A stretch of 64,000 bases of DNA from Deltaproteobacteria bacterium HGW-Deltaproteobacteria-15 (GCA_002840535.1 PHBH01000018.1:1-64000); one strand, 5' to 3'. Positions 51,211 to 61,067 are shown, numbered from the stretch's first letter. Made by a program: numbers and translations. Notes: generated from the sequence alone by a model not told the origin.

Positions 51211-51552
51211 CTATTCGCTATCCTTCAGCACGGATCCGGGATCGGTGCGAAGTTTCTCAAGCTTTTCTTCAAAGCCGTGCCCCAGATCTACGCCCATCTG
51301 TCGAGCCCTCTTCTTTGCATCTATCCCGATGTTCCGACTATCTCTGTAAAAGGAATCCCCTTTAGGCGCCCGAGGGTCATAGGCCTCCAGTCTTGCCCCT
51401 TCCGATACATGAAAGGCCACCCGGGAGATCAGCCTCACCGGACGGGGTCTTCCGCACTTCGGGCACTTCAGACCTCTTTCTTCTTCCATTTTCAGGATGA
51501 GTTTCTGGAAGAAGGTACTGCAGGCCTTGCATTGGTATTCATAGATAGGCAT
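51211..51552 (-). CDS. FmdB-family zinc ribbon protein
   Basis: A 113-residue protein. The N-terminal zinc ribbon MPIYEYQCKACSTFF...GLKCPKCG is the FmdB/CxxC_CxxC_SSSS signature, followed by a charged helical tail (RNIGIDAKKRARQMG). Family members were first noted near formamidase and formate-related genes and are regulatory in name only. Here the neighbours are two uncharacterised small genes. Likely cytoplasmic. Confidence 0.85.
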   Translation of the reverse strand: MPIYEYQCKACSTFFQKLILKMEEERGLKCPKCGRPRPVRLISRVAFHVSEGARLEAYDPRAPKGDSFYRDSRNIGIDAKKRARQMGVDLGHGFEEKLEKLRTDPGSVLKDSE

Positions 51553-51688
51553 GAGTGGTATTTATATCACTTTTCCCATATTTGCAACCGGTAACCCCAA
51601 GGGAAGGCATAGCGCATAGCGCTTCCAGTTTGATTTTCATTTCCGTTGCACTTACAATAGGCGCGCTTCCGAAAAGAGGTGCTCTCCC

Positions 51689-53788
51689 ATGAAGCTTCGC
51701 ACGATTCTTCTGGTCCTCTCTCTGCTGACGTTTTTTTCGGCTTCGACCGCAGGTTACCTCTATTTCTCCTCTTCAAGACAGTCCGCCTTCAGGGAAGCGG
51801 ACCGCAATGCCGCCATTTCAGCCGGAACGATCGGGGACCGGCTCTCATCTCATCTGGATGAACATCTGAAATCCGCCAGAGCCGTATCCGGATTGCCTCC
51901 GATCAGGGAGGCATTCTCCGCCACTGCAATGGACGCGCTGGCCGCGGCCAATGCGACACTCGATCACTTTCAGAGAGCCCTGGATGTTGACGTCTGCTAC
52001 CTGATGAACCGTGAAGGGATCACCATTGCCTCAAGCAATCGTCATGACCCGGACAGCTTTGTAGGCAAGGACTACTCGTTTCGACCATACTTCCGCAAAG
52101 CCATAGAAGGACAGCCCTCCATTTATATGGGCAGAGGAGTAACCTCGAAGAAACGCGGCGTCTACTACAGTCATCCCGTGCATGGCCGAGAGGAAGAGGG
52201 CCCGAGCGGTGTGCTGGTGATCAAGGCCTCTGTGCGTATTATAGAGAAGGAGTTTCTGCAGAACCGGGAAGGTATCGTAGCGTTAGTGGAACCCCATGGG
52301 TTGATATTCGTAACGAATCAAGAGAAATGGCTCTACCGCTTCATTTGGAAACCTGCCCCTGATGAAATTGCCACAGTCAGCGCTTCCCGTCAGTTCGGGG
52401 AAGGTCCCTTCCTCTGGACAGGACTGGAAAGGAAGCCGGACAACCAGGTCCTTGATTCCTCGGGGAAGGAATATGCGGTGAACATGACACAGGTGGAGAA
52501 ATACCCCGGCTGGTCTATCATCTACCTTCAGGATACCCAGGAAGTCTCCAGGAAAGTTCCTTTCCGCTTCATCAGAATGACCGGCATCGCCATCCTCGCA
52601 TTCTGTACCCTCATCGGGGTTCTCGTTTTCTTTCTCTACAGAAAGGCATCCTTCCATATCTCACAGCGAAAGGCGGCCGAGGCTGCCCTGCGAGAGAGCG
52701 AAGAGACTGCGCTCGCGCTTCTGAACGCCCCTACTGAAAGCGCTCTTCTCCTGGACAGAGAGGGATATATCCTGGCGCTGAACCGGCCGGCTGCCGATAG
52801 ATTCGGCCGAAGAAGGGAAGAGCTGATCGGAAACTGCGCCTTTTATCTCTTCCAACCCGAGATCGCGGAATCCAGGATGGCTTACCACGCGCAGGTCCTT
52901 CGCACAGGCAGGCCGGTCCGCTATGAGGATTTGAGGGCTGGGATGCGTTTGAACACGAGTTTGTACCCGGTGTTCGATGCCGGTGGAAATACGGTGGTGA
53001 GAGTGGCCGTGTTCAGCAGGGATGTGACCGAACAGAGGCAAGCCGAGGAAGAACTCAGGCTCGCAAAGGAGGAACTTACCCTTTACTCCAAGGAGCTCGA
53101 GAGCCGGGTGAAGAAACGGACCGAAGAGCTGCGGCGGCTCTCGGCGTCCATCATAAGCAGACAGGAGAAGGAGCGCACGGCGATTGCGCGCGAGTTGCAC
53201 GACGAACTGGGCCAGATGCTCACAGCCCTGCGATTCGAGGCGGTTTGGATGTGGGAACGGTTCAGGGAAACCGATTCGAATGCGGCCGACCGGGCATTGG
53301 CCATGCGCGGGCTCATCGATAAGAGCATCGACGAGGTGCGCGGCATGTCGATACGGTTGAGACCCGGGGTTCTGGACGATCTCGGGCTGATAGCCGCCCT
53401 GGAGTGGTACACCATGGATTTCGAGAAGAGGACCGGCATTGCATGCTCCTTCAGCCATTCCCGGGTGGACGATGTGCACGACACGCTGGCCACTGCCGCG
53501 TACCGAATAGCACAGGAAGCGCTCACCAATGTGGCCCGCCATGCCCAGGCCACTCACGCGAGGGTGGCGCTGGTGCGCTGGAATGGAATGCTGACGCTCT
53601 CGGTCACGGATGACGGCAAGGGTTTCGAGTCCGATTCTCAAAAAGATGCATCCAATTTCGGCCTCGCCGGGATGCGGGAGCGGTCCAGCCTGGTAGGAGG
53701 GTCCCTGGAGATCCATTCTCTTCCCGGGGAAGGCACAGAGATCGTCTTCAGGGTCCCAATCTCTCTCGATAAGGAGGCGTTCCATTGA
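51689..53788 (+). CDS. NarL-type sensor histidine kinase with periplasmic Cache domain and PAS
   Basis: A 699-residue membrane kinase. TM1 (about 7-26) is followed by a DctB-like double-Cache periplasmic domain (about 30-290, DSFVGKDYSFRPYFRKAIEG and KKRGVYYSHPVHG). TM2 (about 292-314), a coiled linker and a PAS domain (about 335-450) come next, then HisKA_3 (AIARELHDELGQMLTALR) and an HATPase (ALTNVARHAQATHA, VTDDGKGFE, FGLAGMRERSSLVGG). It senses small organic molecules such as carboxylates or amino acids outside the cell. The response regulator overlaps its end by 4 bp. Confidence 0.92.
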   Translation: MKLRTILLVLSLLTFFSASTAGYLYFSSSRQSAFREADRNAAISAGTIGDRLSSHLDEHLKSARAVSGLPPIREAFSATAMDALAAANATLDHFQRALDVDVCYLMNREGITIASSNRHDPDSFVGKDYSFRPYFRKAIEGQPSIYMGRGVTSKKRGVYYSHPVHGREEEGPSGVLVIKASVRIIEKEFLQNREGIVALVEPHGLIFVTNQEKWLYRFIWKPAPDEIATVSASRQFGEGPFLWTGLERKPDNQVLDSSGKEYAVNMTQVEKYPGWSIIYLQDTQEVSRKVPFRFIRMTGIAILAFCTLIGVLVFFLYRKASFHISQRKAAEAALRESEETALALLNAPTESALLLDREGYILALNRPAADRFGRRREELIGNCAFYLFQPEIAESRMAYHAQVLRTGRPVRYEDLRAGMRLNTSLYPVFDAGGNTVVRVAVFSRDVTEQRQAEEELRLAKEELTLYSKELESRVKKRTEELRRLSASIISRQEKERTAIARELHDELGQMLTALRFEAVWMWERFRETDSNAADRALAMRGLIDKSIDEVRGMSIRLRPGVLDDLGLIAALEWYTMDFEKRTGIACSFSHSRVDDVHDTLATAAYRIAQEALTNVARHAQATHARVALVRWNGMLTLSVTDDGKGFESDSQKDASNFGLAGMRERSSLVGGSLEIHSLPGEGTEIVFRVPISLDKEAFH

Positions 53789-54420
53789 TCAAAGTCCTGC
53801 TCGCCGACGATCACAGCATTGTGAGGGCGGGTCTTCGACGCCTGATAGAAGAGAGCGGAGATATCGAGGTGGTCGCGGAGGCGGCCGACGGCAAGGAGGC
53901 GCTGTTGAGGGCCGAAGAGCGATGCCCTGATGTGGCCGTCATCGATATCTCCATGCCGGGAGTGGACGGTCTGGAAGTGGTTACCCGTCTTCATTCACTC
54001 CGGCCGGAAGTGCCGATTCTCGTCCTCACGATGCACGAGGAAGAACAGTATGTCATCCGCGCCGTGAGCGCAGGTGCCATGGGGTATGTGACGAAACGCT
54101 CCGCCCCTGAGGAGCTCGTCAGGGCCATCCGAAAGGTATATGAAGGAGGACGGTACCTCAGCGAGGCGGCTTCCGAGGCCCTTGCATTTCGCGTCGCAAG
54201 GGGAGCGGGGGCAGGATCCCTGCTCGACTGTCTTTCAAACAGGGAAGTTCAGGTGCTGCGGGCGCTGGCCCTCGGAAAAACCAATCGCGAAATCGCCGAG
54301 ACCTACAACCTGAGCGTCAAGACGGTCGATACCTACAGGGCCCGTTTGTTGAACAAGCTGCGCCTGAGGAACAACGCTGAGCTGTCCAGATTTGCCATTC
54401 AGCACCACCTGATCGAATGA
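53785..54420 (+). CDS. NarL/FixJ-family response regulator
   Basis: A 211-residue regulator. Receiver (VLLADDHSIVRAGL; phospho-acceptor Asp54 in VAVIDISMPG; Thr and Lys in LTMHEEEQ and YVTKRSA) plus LuxR HTH (SNREVQVLRALALGKTNREI). It starts at TTG 53785 after AAGGAGG and is coupled to the kinase. The livJHMGF transporter follows 210 bp downstream, so it may control uptake of the sensed compound; that is inferred from position. Confidence 0.92.
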   Translation: MIKVLLADDHSIVRAGLRRLIEESGDIEVVAEAADGKEALLRAEERCPDVAVIDISMPGVDGLEVVTRLHSLRPEVPILVLTMHEEEQYVIRAVSAGAMGYVTKRSAPEELVRAIRKVYEGGRYLSEAASEALAFRVARGAGAGSLLDCLSNREVQVLRALALGKTNREIAETYNLSVKTVDTYRARLLNKLRLRNNAELSRFAIQHHLIE

Positions 54421-54629
54421 GCTTGTAAGAAAATCTTCTACAAGAAAATCCGAAATAGCCTGATTTACAGATTCCTGCCCTTCCAATACCATTCCTTCCG
54501 CAGGGCTTGAACATCCCTGCACCTCCAACCTTCAGCCCCCTTTTCGCAAGATGCAGTTGCGGCATGCAACTCTTTCTATTTGGGTCTTGTTTCAAAACAT
54601 TAACCTTTCACGGGAAAAAGGAGACAAGT

Positions 54630-55835
54630 ATGAAGAGGGAGAAATTCCTGGTAGGGATGGCTTTGTTCACGGCTCTTTTCCTTGTTTTCAGCGGGAGCCT
54701 TTGCCTGGCACAGGAAACGGTGAAGGTGGGGATCGTTTTGCCGCTCACCGGAGACCAGGCAAAATTTGGGGAAATCGAGAAGCTGTCTTTTGATCTCGCC
54801 CTTGCGGAAATCAATGCGGCCGGCGGCGTCAAAGGGAAGAAGCTGGAGCTTGTCATCGAGGACGACACGGGAAGACCGGAAGTCGGCCGCTCGGTGGTGG
54901 AGAAGCTGATCACCAAGGACAAGGTGGTCCTGGTGGGAGGAGGGTACAGCAGCTCAGTCACCTATGCTGTAGCCGGGGTCTGCCAGCAGAACCAGATCCC
55001 CTTCCTGATCAATACCGGCTCGGCAGACAACATCACCACATCCGGATGGGACTGGATATTTCGCCTCAACCCTCCTGTGAGTGAGTATGCCGGAGCAATC
55101 GAATCGCTCCTGCAGAAAGTGATCCAGCCCAAGAAGGTCGCTATCCTCTATGAAAACAGTCTCTTTGGAACCAGCGGCGCGAAGGAATTTGAAAAGACCT
55201 GCAAAGCGCTGAATTACGAAGTTGCACTGAAGGAAGGGTACGAGCACGGGGGCATCGACTTCAAACCGGTTCTCGTCAAGGTAAAACAGCTCAACCCCGA
55301 CGTGGTCTACATGGTCTCCTACATCATGGATGCATCCCTCCTGATGAAGCAGGCCAAGGAGCTGAAACTGACGCCAAAGATGTTCATCGGCGGAGCGGCA
55401 GGATTCACCCTGCCCGAATTCCAGCAGAATGCGGGAAACGCATCCGACAAGGTGATCTCCGCCACCCTGTGGCACGAGGTCCTCCCCTACCCCGGCGCGA
55501 TGGACTACTACAAGAAATTCGTGGCCAAGTTCAATAAACCCACCGAGTATCACGGCGCAGAGGCCTATGCGGCGGCGTACGTGATCGCCGACGTCCTGAA
55601 GCGCGCAAAGTCTTACAAGAACACCGATATCAAGGAAGCCCTGGCGGCTACGGATTTGATGACCGTTTTCGGTCCTGTCAAATTCGTCTCCTATGGAAAG
55701 CACAAAAACCAGAACAAGCTGCCCACCTATGTGGTCCAGTGGATCGACGGGAAGCTCGAGATGGTGTGGCCGGCAGAGCTCGGCACCAAGAAGTTCGTCT
55801 TCCCGGTGGACTGGCTGAAGACCTGGGGATACTAG
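54630..55835 (+). CDS. livJ: ABC transporter substrate-binding protein, branched-chain amino-acid type
   Basis: A 401-residue periplasmic protein. The signal peptide is residues 1-27 (ending CLAQ), then VKVGIVLPLTGDQAKFGE and the two Rossmann-like lobes of the LivJ/Peripla_BP_6 family (VVLVGGGYSSSVTYAVAGV, KKVAILYENSLFGTSGAKE). Start 54630 follows AAAGGAGACA. It captures a substrate for the LivHMGF permease genes that follow. Such systems also carry urea, short-chain amides, and aromatic or dicarboxylic acids, so the ligand is not certain. Confidence 0.92.
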   Translation: MKREKFLVGMALFTALFLVFSGSLCLAQETVKVGIVLPLTGDQAKFGEIEKLSFDLALAEINAAGGVKGKKLELVIEDDTGRPEVGRSVVEKLITKDKVVLVGGGYSSSVTYAVAGVCQQNQIPFLINTGSADNITTSGWDWIFRLNPPVSEYAGAIESLLQKVIQPKKVAILYENSLFGTSGAKEFEKTCKALNYEVALKEGYEHGGIDFKPVLVKVKQLNPDVVYMVSYIMDASLLMKQAKELKLTPKMFIGGAAGFTLPEFQQNAGNASDKVISATLWHEVLPYPGAMDYYKKFVAKFNKPTEYHGAEAYAAAYVIADVLKRAKSYKNTDIKEALAATDLMTVFGPVKFVSYGKHKNQNKLPTYVVQWIDGKLEMVWPAELGTKKFVFPVDWLKTWGY

Positions 55836-55901
55836 TCGCTCAAGAGCGAACCGTAGAATATCGAATGTAGAATGTCCAATGTCCAAGAGACGGAAGACCC
55901 G

Positions 55902-55969
55902 CCGCTAAGACACTAAGGCACAAAGAAGATCACGAAGACTTGCTTGGTGTCTTTGTGTCTTGGTAGCGG
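55902..55969. repeat. Dispersed palindromic repeat R2, copy 4
   Basis: CCGCTAAGACACTAAGGCAC at the left and GGTGTCTTTGTGTCTTGGTA followed by GCGG at the right. It lies between livJ and livH, so the structure may form within the liv transcript. Confidence 0.8.
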
Positions 55970-56012
55970 AACGAAAAGACCTGCAACGCAACCTGCACGA
56001 AAGGATTGTCCC

Positions 56013-56888
56013 ATGGCTGTTTTCCTACAGACCCTAGTGGCCGGGATACTCATTGGGGGCATTTACAGTTTGATCGGCATCGGGATGACCCTGATCATGG
56101 GGGTCATGGGAATCATCAACCTGGCCCACGGCCAGCTCATGATGGTCGGCATGTACATCACCTTTGTTCTTTCTCACTTCCTCCATATCGATCCTTACCT
56201 GTCCCTCTTTGTTGCCATGCCGTGCCTTTTTCTCCTGGGCATGTTTCTCCAGAAATACCTGCTCAACCCCCTGATGAAGATTGAGTCCATCCTTCCCGAA
56301 AACCAGGTTCTGATGACCGTCGGCATCGGGATGGTGATCACCGAAATCGCGAGATTCATCTTCTCTTCCGATTACAAGAGCGTCAAGACCTCCTACAGCT
56401 CCACTGCCTTTTTTCTCGGCAACATCTCTTTCAATCTCCCCATGTGCATCGCCTTTCTCTTTGCCATGGCATTCACCGCAGCCCTTTTCTGGTTTCTTCT
56501 CAAAACGGATATCGGCCGTTCCATTCGTGCGACCGCTCAGGATCGCGATGCGGCAACACTCATGGGCGTCAACAGCAGCCGTATCACCATCATCACTTTC
56601 GGGCTGGGATCTGCTCTGGTTGCAGCCGCAGGGTCCCTGCTCATTCCCATCTTTTATCTCTTTCCCGACATCGGCGGTCCCTTCACCCTCAAGGCCTTCG
56701 TCATCACCATCCTTGGAGGACTGGGGAGCACGGTAGGGGCCATTGTGGGAGGGGTGGTCCTGGGAATTGCGGAATCCATGGGCGCGACGTATGTCGGAAT
56801 GGGGTACAAAGAGATGGTGGGGTTTGTGATCTTTGTCCTCGTCCTGGTCTTTTTGCCGGGCGGATTGAAACGTCTGACCAAGGTATAG
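56013..56888 (+). CDS. livH: Branched-chain amino-acid ABC transporter permease LivH
   Basis: A 291-residue membrane protein with about eight helices. Typical pieces are [29 protein letters not shown], the EAA-like loop [16 protein letters not shown] and [19 protein letters not shown]. It forms the channel with LivM. Start 56013 gives the family N-terminus ([11 protein letters not shown]). Confidence 0.93.
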   Translation: MAVFLQTLVAGILIGGIYSLIGIGMTLIMGVMGIINLAHGQLMMVGMYITFVLSHFLHIDPYLSLFVAMPCLFLLGMFLQKYLLNPLMKIESILPENQVLMTVGIGMVITEIARFIFSSDYKSVKTSYSSTAFFLGNISFNLPMCIAFLFAMAFTAALFWFLLKTDIGRSIRATAQDRDAATLMGVNSSRITIITFGLGSALVAAAGSLLIPIFYLFPDIGGPFTLKAFVITILGGLGSTVGAIVGGVVLGIAESMGATYVGMGYKEMVGFVIFVLVLVFLPGGLKRLTKV

Positions 56889-56897
56889 GGTGGCCAC

Positions 56898-57887
56898 ATG
56901 AAAAACAAGAATATCGGATTGATCATCCTGGGGATCATCGCAGTCATCTTTCCCCTCGTCATTCCTTCCGACTACTACCTGCATCTGATCATTATCGCCC
57001 TGATGTGGGTCGTGATCGGCTCCTCCTGGAATCTTCTGGCCGGGTATACGGGCCAGGTTTCCTTCGGCCATGCCATATTCTTCGGGACGGGCGCATACAC
57101 GGCCGGAATCCTGGCCAGCAAGCTTGGGGTTTCCCCGTGGTGGGGTCTTTTATTCGGCGGGTTCGTTTCCATGCTCTTTGCCCTGTTTGTCGGATGGGTG
57201 TGTTTCAGGCTGAGGGGTCCCTATTTCGCCCTGGCCACTCTGGCCGGAGGGGAAATCATCCGGCTTGTCGCCACAAACTGGGAAAGCCTCACCGAAGGCA
57301 TGGTGGGAATACTTATTATTCAGAGTTTCAGGAGCAAGCTGCCCTATTATTACATCGCCCTTTTTCTCGCGATCTTCTGCATCTACGCCATAGCGATCGT
57401 GATGAAAACAAAATGGGGGTACTACTTCGTTTCCATTCGCGAAGATCAGGATGCGGCTGAATCCCTGGGCATCAACACGACGCGCTACAAGAACGTCTCC
57501 CTTCTGATCAGCGCTTTTTTCACAGGTACGGCCGGGGCCTTTTACATGAACTACATGGCCTTCATCGATCCTCACGTGGTCTTCTCCCTGCACTACATAT
57601 CCATCATGGCGATCCTCGTCGGGATCGTGGGCGGCGTGGCCACCATCTGGGGACCGGCTGTAGGCGCCTTCATCATGGTAGGCGTTCAGGAAACTTTCAG
57701 GAGTTCCTTTTTCGGCCTTGCTCCCAAGTGGGTCAGCCAGGGCCACGCCCTTGTCTTCGGGCTCCTGGTGATCTTCGTGATCATGTTCATGGCCAATGGA
57801 ATCGTGGGCGACTGGAACAAAATCCGGAGAGTCTTTTTTAGAAAAAAACCTTCGCAATACACGGGAGAAGAATATGGTACTCCTTGA
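56898..57887 (+). CDS. livM: Branched-chain amino-acid ABC transporter permease LivM
   Basis: A 329-residue membrane protein with about ten helices. Conserved features are SSWNLLAGYTGQVSFGHAIFFGTGAYT, the coupling loop IREDQDAAESLGINTTRYK and GIVGGVATIWGPAVGAF. It starts 9 bp after livH. The 3' end overlaps livG by 14 bp. Confidence 0.93.
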   Translation: MKNKNIGLIILGIIAVIFPLVIPSDYYLHLIIIALMWVVIGSSWNLLAGYTGQVSFGHAIFFGTGAYTAGILASKLGVSPWWGLLFGGFVSMLFALFVGWVCFRLRGPYFALATLAGGEIIRLVATNWESLTEGMVGILIIQSFRSKLPYYYIALFLAIFCIYAIAIVMKTKWGYYFVSIREDQDAAESLGINTTRYKNVSLLISAFFTGTAGAFYMNYMAFIDPHVVFSLHYISIMAILVGIVGGVATIWGPAVGAFIMVGVQETFRSSFFGLAPKWVSQGHALVFGLLVIFVIMFMANGIVGDWNKIRRVFFRKKPSQYTGEEYGTP

Positions 57888-58599
57888 ACTGAAGAACCTG
57901 GTCAAGGCCTTTGGAGGACTCAAGGCCGTCAACGACGTCTCTTTCCAGGTGGAAAAGGGTGAGATCTTCGGCCTCATCGGACCGAACGGCTCCGGGAAAA
58001 CCACCATTTTCAACTGCATCAATAATTTTTTCCCCATAACCGCCGGAGACGTCCTCTTCAAGGGAAAAAGCATCGGCGGACTCCAGACCCACAAGGTCTG
58101 CCACCTTGGCATAGGCCGCACATTCCAGGTCGTAAAACCTCTCGCACGCCTGAGCGTCATGGACAATGTGACCGCCTCGGCCTTTTGCCGGGTGAACTCG
58201 ATCAAAGAGGCAAAGGCAGAGGCCGAACGGATCCTGAATTTCACCAACCTTACAGGCGAGGCGAAGAAACCTGCTAAGAGCCTCCCCATTGCCGGCAGAA
58301 AAAGGCTGGAGATTGCCCGCGCCCTGGCAACCAAACCTGACCTCCTTCTCCTGGACGAGACCGCGGCAGGATTGAATCCCTCTGAACTGGACGAAGCGAT
58401 CGGCCTGATCAAGAAGATCAGGGACAGCGGGATCACGATTCTCATAGTGGAACACATCATGAAGGTGATCATGACCATATCCGATCGCATTCATGCCATC
58501 AATTTCGGTCAGACCATTGCCGAGGGCACGCCCAGACAGGTGGCGAACAATCAGGCCGTCATTGAGGCCTACCTGGGGGAGGAATATGCTCACAGTTAA
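57874..58599 (+). CDS. livG: Branched-chain amino-acid ABC transporter ATPase LivG
   Basis: A 241-residue ATPase. Walker A is GPNGSGKTT. The signature region is degenerate (KSLPIAGRKRLEIARALAT, with no LSGGQ), although Walker B (LLLLDETAAGLNP) and the H-loop (EHIMK) are present. The missing signature serine/glycine pair is unusual but seen in some LivG homologues, where the other ATPase provides the second site. Start 57874 after GGGAGAAG overlaps livM. Confidence 0.92.
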   Translation: MVLLELKNLVKAFGGLKAVNDVSFQVEKGEIFGLIGPNGSGKTTIFNCINNFFPITAGDVLFKGKSIGGLQTHKVCHLGIGRTFQVVKPLARLSVMDNVTASAFCRVNSIKEAKAEAERILNFTNLTGEAKKPAKSLPIAGRKRLEIARALATKPDLLLLDETAAGLNPSELDEAIGLIKKIRDSGITILIVEHIMKVIMTISDRIHAINFGQTIAEGTPRQVANNQAVIEAYLGEEYAHS

Positions 58600-59290
58600 T
58601 GCCATCGACGTTTTTTACGGGGATCTGCAGGTCCTGTGGAATGTATCCTTTCAGGTGAAGGAAAAGGAGATCCTGGTCCTGGTGGGGGCAAACGGCTCCG
58701 GAAAGTCCACGACCATAAGGACGGTATCTTCCCTTATCTCTCCGAGGAAGGGGACCATTCAGTTTGAAGGCACACGAATCGACAAGCTTGCCCCTCACCA
58801 TATCATCGAGTACGGCATTGTCCATGTGCCTGAGGGAAGAAAGCTCTTCCCGCTGATGAGCGTGGAGGAGAACCTGATCATGGGGAGCCTGCATGGGGAG
58901 TCCAAGGCCAGGCGCGTCGATACAATGGATACGGTCTTTTCTCTTTTTCCGAGACTGAAGGAGAGACGGAAGCAGCTGGCAGGAACCCTGTCAGGCGGAG
59001 AGCAGCAGATGCTGGCGGTCGGCAGAGGGCTCATGTCGCTGCCGAGGCTCATGATGTTTGACGAACCCTCCCTCGGCCTCGCCCCGATCATGGTCCAGGA
59101 GATCTTCAACATGGTGAAGCGGGTCAATGCACAGGGCGTAACCGTTCTTCTTGTGGAGCAGAATGTCCGGCAGACCCTGGCCATGTGCAATCGCGCCTGT
59201 GTGCTGGAAAACGGCAGGATCGTCCTGGAAGGGGAAGGAAAGGATTTGATGAATAATGACCATGTGAAGGAGGCTTACCTGGGGATCTAG
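58586..59290 (+). CDS. livF: Branched-chain amino-acid ABC transporter ATPase LivF
   Basis: A 234-residue ATPase with a complete motif set: GANGSGKSTT, LSGGEQQMLAVGRGL, LMMFDEPSLGLAP, VEQN. It overlaps livG by 14 bp and completes the livJHMGF operon. The pair with LivG powers the transporter. Confidence 0.94.
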   Translation: MLTVNAIDVFYGDLQVLWNVSFQVKEKEILVLVGANGSGKSTTIRTVSSLISPRKGTIQFEGTRIDKLAPHHIIEYGIVHVPEGRKLFPLMSVEENLIMGSLHGESKARRVDTMDTVFSLFPRLKERRKQLAGTLSGGEQQMLAVGRGLMSLPRLMMFDEPSLGLAPIMVQEIFNMVKRVNAQGVTVLLVEQNVRQTLAMCNRACVLENGRIVLEGEGKDLMNNDHVKEAYLGI

Positions 59291-59518
59291 CGTCGTGGCC
59301 CTGAAGTACTTTGCGTAAAATGTCTTTCGAGCAGCGCAAGAAAGATCTCTCCCTCAGGTCGAGACTACACCCTGTTTTGGGGACACGGTACAGATCCCTG
59401 TTTATCATTTCTCATTTTTCATTTATCATCTCCCCTTCCCGTTGACCTTTGACGGGACGGTCTGAAGCGGATTTGCCAAAAAGTGTTTTTCAAAACCGCG
59501 AGTTTGTTCTATAACATT

Positions 59519-59535
59519 ACTGAGTTATACTCAGT
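59519..59535. promoter_or_regulatory. Perfect palindrome (operator candidate) upstream of pycB
   Basis: ACTGAGT-TAT-ACTCAGT has perfect 7-bp arms. It sits immediately downstream of a -10-like TATAAC (about 59510) and 38 bp before the pycB start, where a repressor would block transcription. Confidence 0.45.
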
Positions 59536-59573
59536 TGTGTTGCCGGAAGCATGATTACAGGGGGAGATCAGCA

Positions 59574-61067
59574 ATGAACGCGTATTTGGAAGGCGGGCCC
59601 AGGAACCCGATAAAGATTCAAGACAACACCTTCAGGGACGGACACCAGTCCACCCTGGCCACACGGATGAGAACCGAGGACATGCTTCCCATTGCAGAGA
59701 AGATGGACAGCGTCGGATTCTGGGCAATGGAGGTATGGGGCGGCGCGACATTCGATACCATGCATCGCTTTCTTGGCGAGGACCCTTTTGAGAGGCTCAG
59801 GACCCTCAAGAAGTACATTAAGAAGACGCCTTTTACCATGCTCCTGCGGGGACAGAATCTCGTAGGTTATCGGAATTATGCGGACGACGTGGCAAGACTT
59901 TTCGTGGACAAGGTCTCTGAGGCGGGAATGGATATCTTCCGGGTCTTCGACGCCTTGAACGATTTTAGAAACTTCCAAACCGTCGTTGAGCGCATCAAGG
60001 CCAATGGCAAGCACTTCCAGGGAACCATCTGCTACACCCTCACTGAAAGACGAATGGGGGGCGATGTATTCACCCTGGAATACTACCTGGCGAAGGCCAG
60101 GGAGATCCAGTCCATGGGCGCCGATTCCCTCTGTCTCAAAGACATGGCGGGCATCATGTCGCCCTTTGATATTGCCAAGCTCGTTGCTGAGATCAAGAAG
60201 GTCGTCAGCATCCCTATCCACCTCCATACCCACTACACAAGCGGTATGGCATCCATGGTCTACCTGGAGGCGATCAAGGCAGGAGTGGATATTGTGGACA
60301 CGTGCCTGGCGCCGTTCGCGCTGCGAACCTCCCAGCCTGCAGTGGAACCCATTGTGGCGACGCTCTATGGAACGGACAGGGATCCGGGGCTTGACCTGAA
60401 TCTCCTGCTCGAGATGGGAGATCATCTGGAAAAGGTCGCCCCAAAGTACCGTAATTTCCTTGCAAAGCACACTATGTCGGTCATCGACACAGGGGTGCTG
60501 GTCCACCAGGTTCCGGGGGGCATGATCTCCAATCTCGTGAGCCAGCTCAAAGAGGCCAAAGCCCTTCATCGGCTCCAGGAAGTCTACCAGGAGGTGGCGG
60601 TCACCCGCCGCGAACTGGGTACCCCGCCCCTTGTCACCCCGACATCTCAGATCGTGGGCGTGCAGGCGGTCCTCAATGTGCTTTTCGGCAAGTACAAGAT
60701 GGTGACCAACGAGGTCAAGGATCTGGTCTACGGACTGTATGGGAAGACCCCCACCCCCATTGATCCCGAGGTGCAGAAGAAGGTCCTCAAGGGTTACAAG
60801 AGGGGCGAGACCCCGGTTACCGGCAGGGCGGCAGACTACCTGCAGCCGGAGCTGGAGAACGCGAGAGAGAAGATCGGTGATCTCGCCAGGGACGATTTCG
60901 ATCTGCTCATCTATGCTCTCTATCCAACCACAGGCGAGCAGTTTCTCAAGTGGAAATATGGGCTGGAGCAAAAACCGGCGGCGGTAAAGCCGAAAACCCT
61001 CGAAGACATCAGAAAAGAAGACGAGGCAATGGCCGCAGCGCTCGAGCAGGTCTGCAAAGCGTTCTGA
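59574..61067 (+). CDS. pycB: Pyruvate carboxylase subunit B / oxaloacetate decarboxylase alpha-type carboxyltransferase
   Basis: A 497-residue carboxyltransferase. The TIM barrel has the metal and substrate motifs DNTFRDGHQST, SLCLKDMAGIM (carboxylated Lys) and IHLHTHYTSG; LRTSQPAVEP is also conserved. A conserved C-terminal helical domain follows. There is no biotin-carrier domain: the end (EDEAMAAALEQVCKAF) lacks the MKM biotin site, so a separate biotin protein and biotin carboxylase (pycA) are required; neither is in the window. It interconverts pyruvate and oxaloacetate. Start 59574 after GGGGGAG. Confidence 0.9.
   Translation: MNAYLEGGPRNPIKIQDNTFRDGHQSTLATRMRTEDMLPIAEKMDSVGFWAMEVWGGATFDTMHRFLGEDPFERLRTLKKYIKKTPFTMLLRGQNLVGYRNYADDVARLFVDKVSEAGMDIFRVFDALNDFRNFQTVVERIKANGKHFQGTICYTLTERRMGGDVFTLEYYLAKAREIQSMGADSLCLKDMAGIMSPFDIAKLVAEIKKVVSIPIHLHTHYTSGMASMVYLEAIKAGVDIVDTCLAPFALRTSQPAVEPIVATLYGTDRDPGLDLNLLLEMGDHLEKVAPKYRNFLAKHTMSVIDTGVLVHQVPGGMISNLVSQLKEAKALHRLQEVYQEVAVTRRELGTPPLVTPTSQIVGVQAVLNVLFGKYKMVTNEVKDLVYGLYGKTPTPIDPEVQKKVLKGYKRGETPVTGRAADYLQPELENAREKIGDLARDDFDLLIYALYPTTGEQFLKWKYGLEQKPAAVKPKTLEDIRKEDEAMAAALEQVCKAF

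Noticed and set aside
57874..58599. livG as a broken gene because of its degenerate ABC signature
   Set aside because: Walker A, Walker B and the H-loop are intact, the length is normal and the overlaps with livM and livF are typical, so it is treated as functional.
59340..59440. Remnant of a REP-associated or IS200-like transposase element (TGTTTTGGGGACACGG)
   Set aside because: Only a short resemblance to sequences often seen near such elements; no coding remnant or terminal structure was found.
59568..60971. 467-aa minus-strand frame
   Set aside because: Antisense shadow of pycB, whose catalytic motifs are all present on the plus strand.
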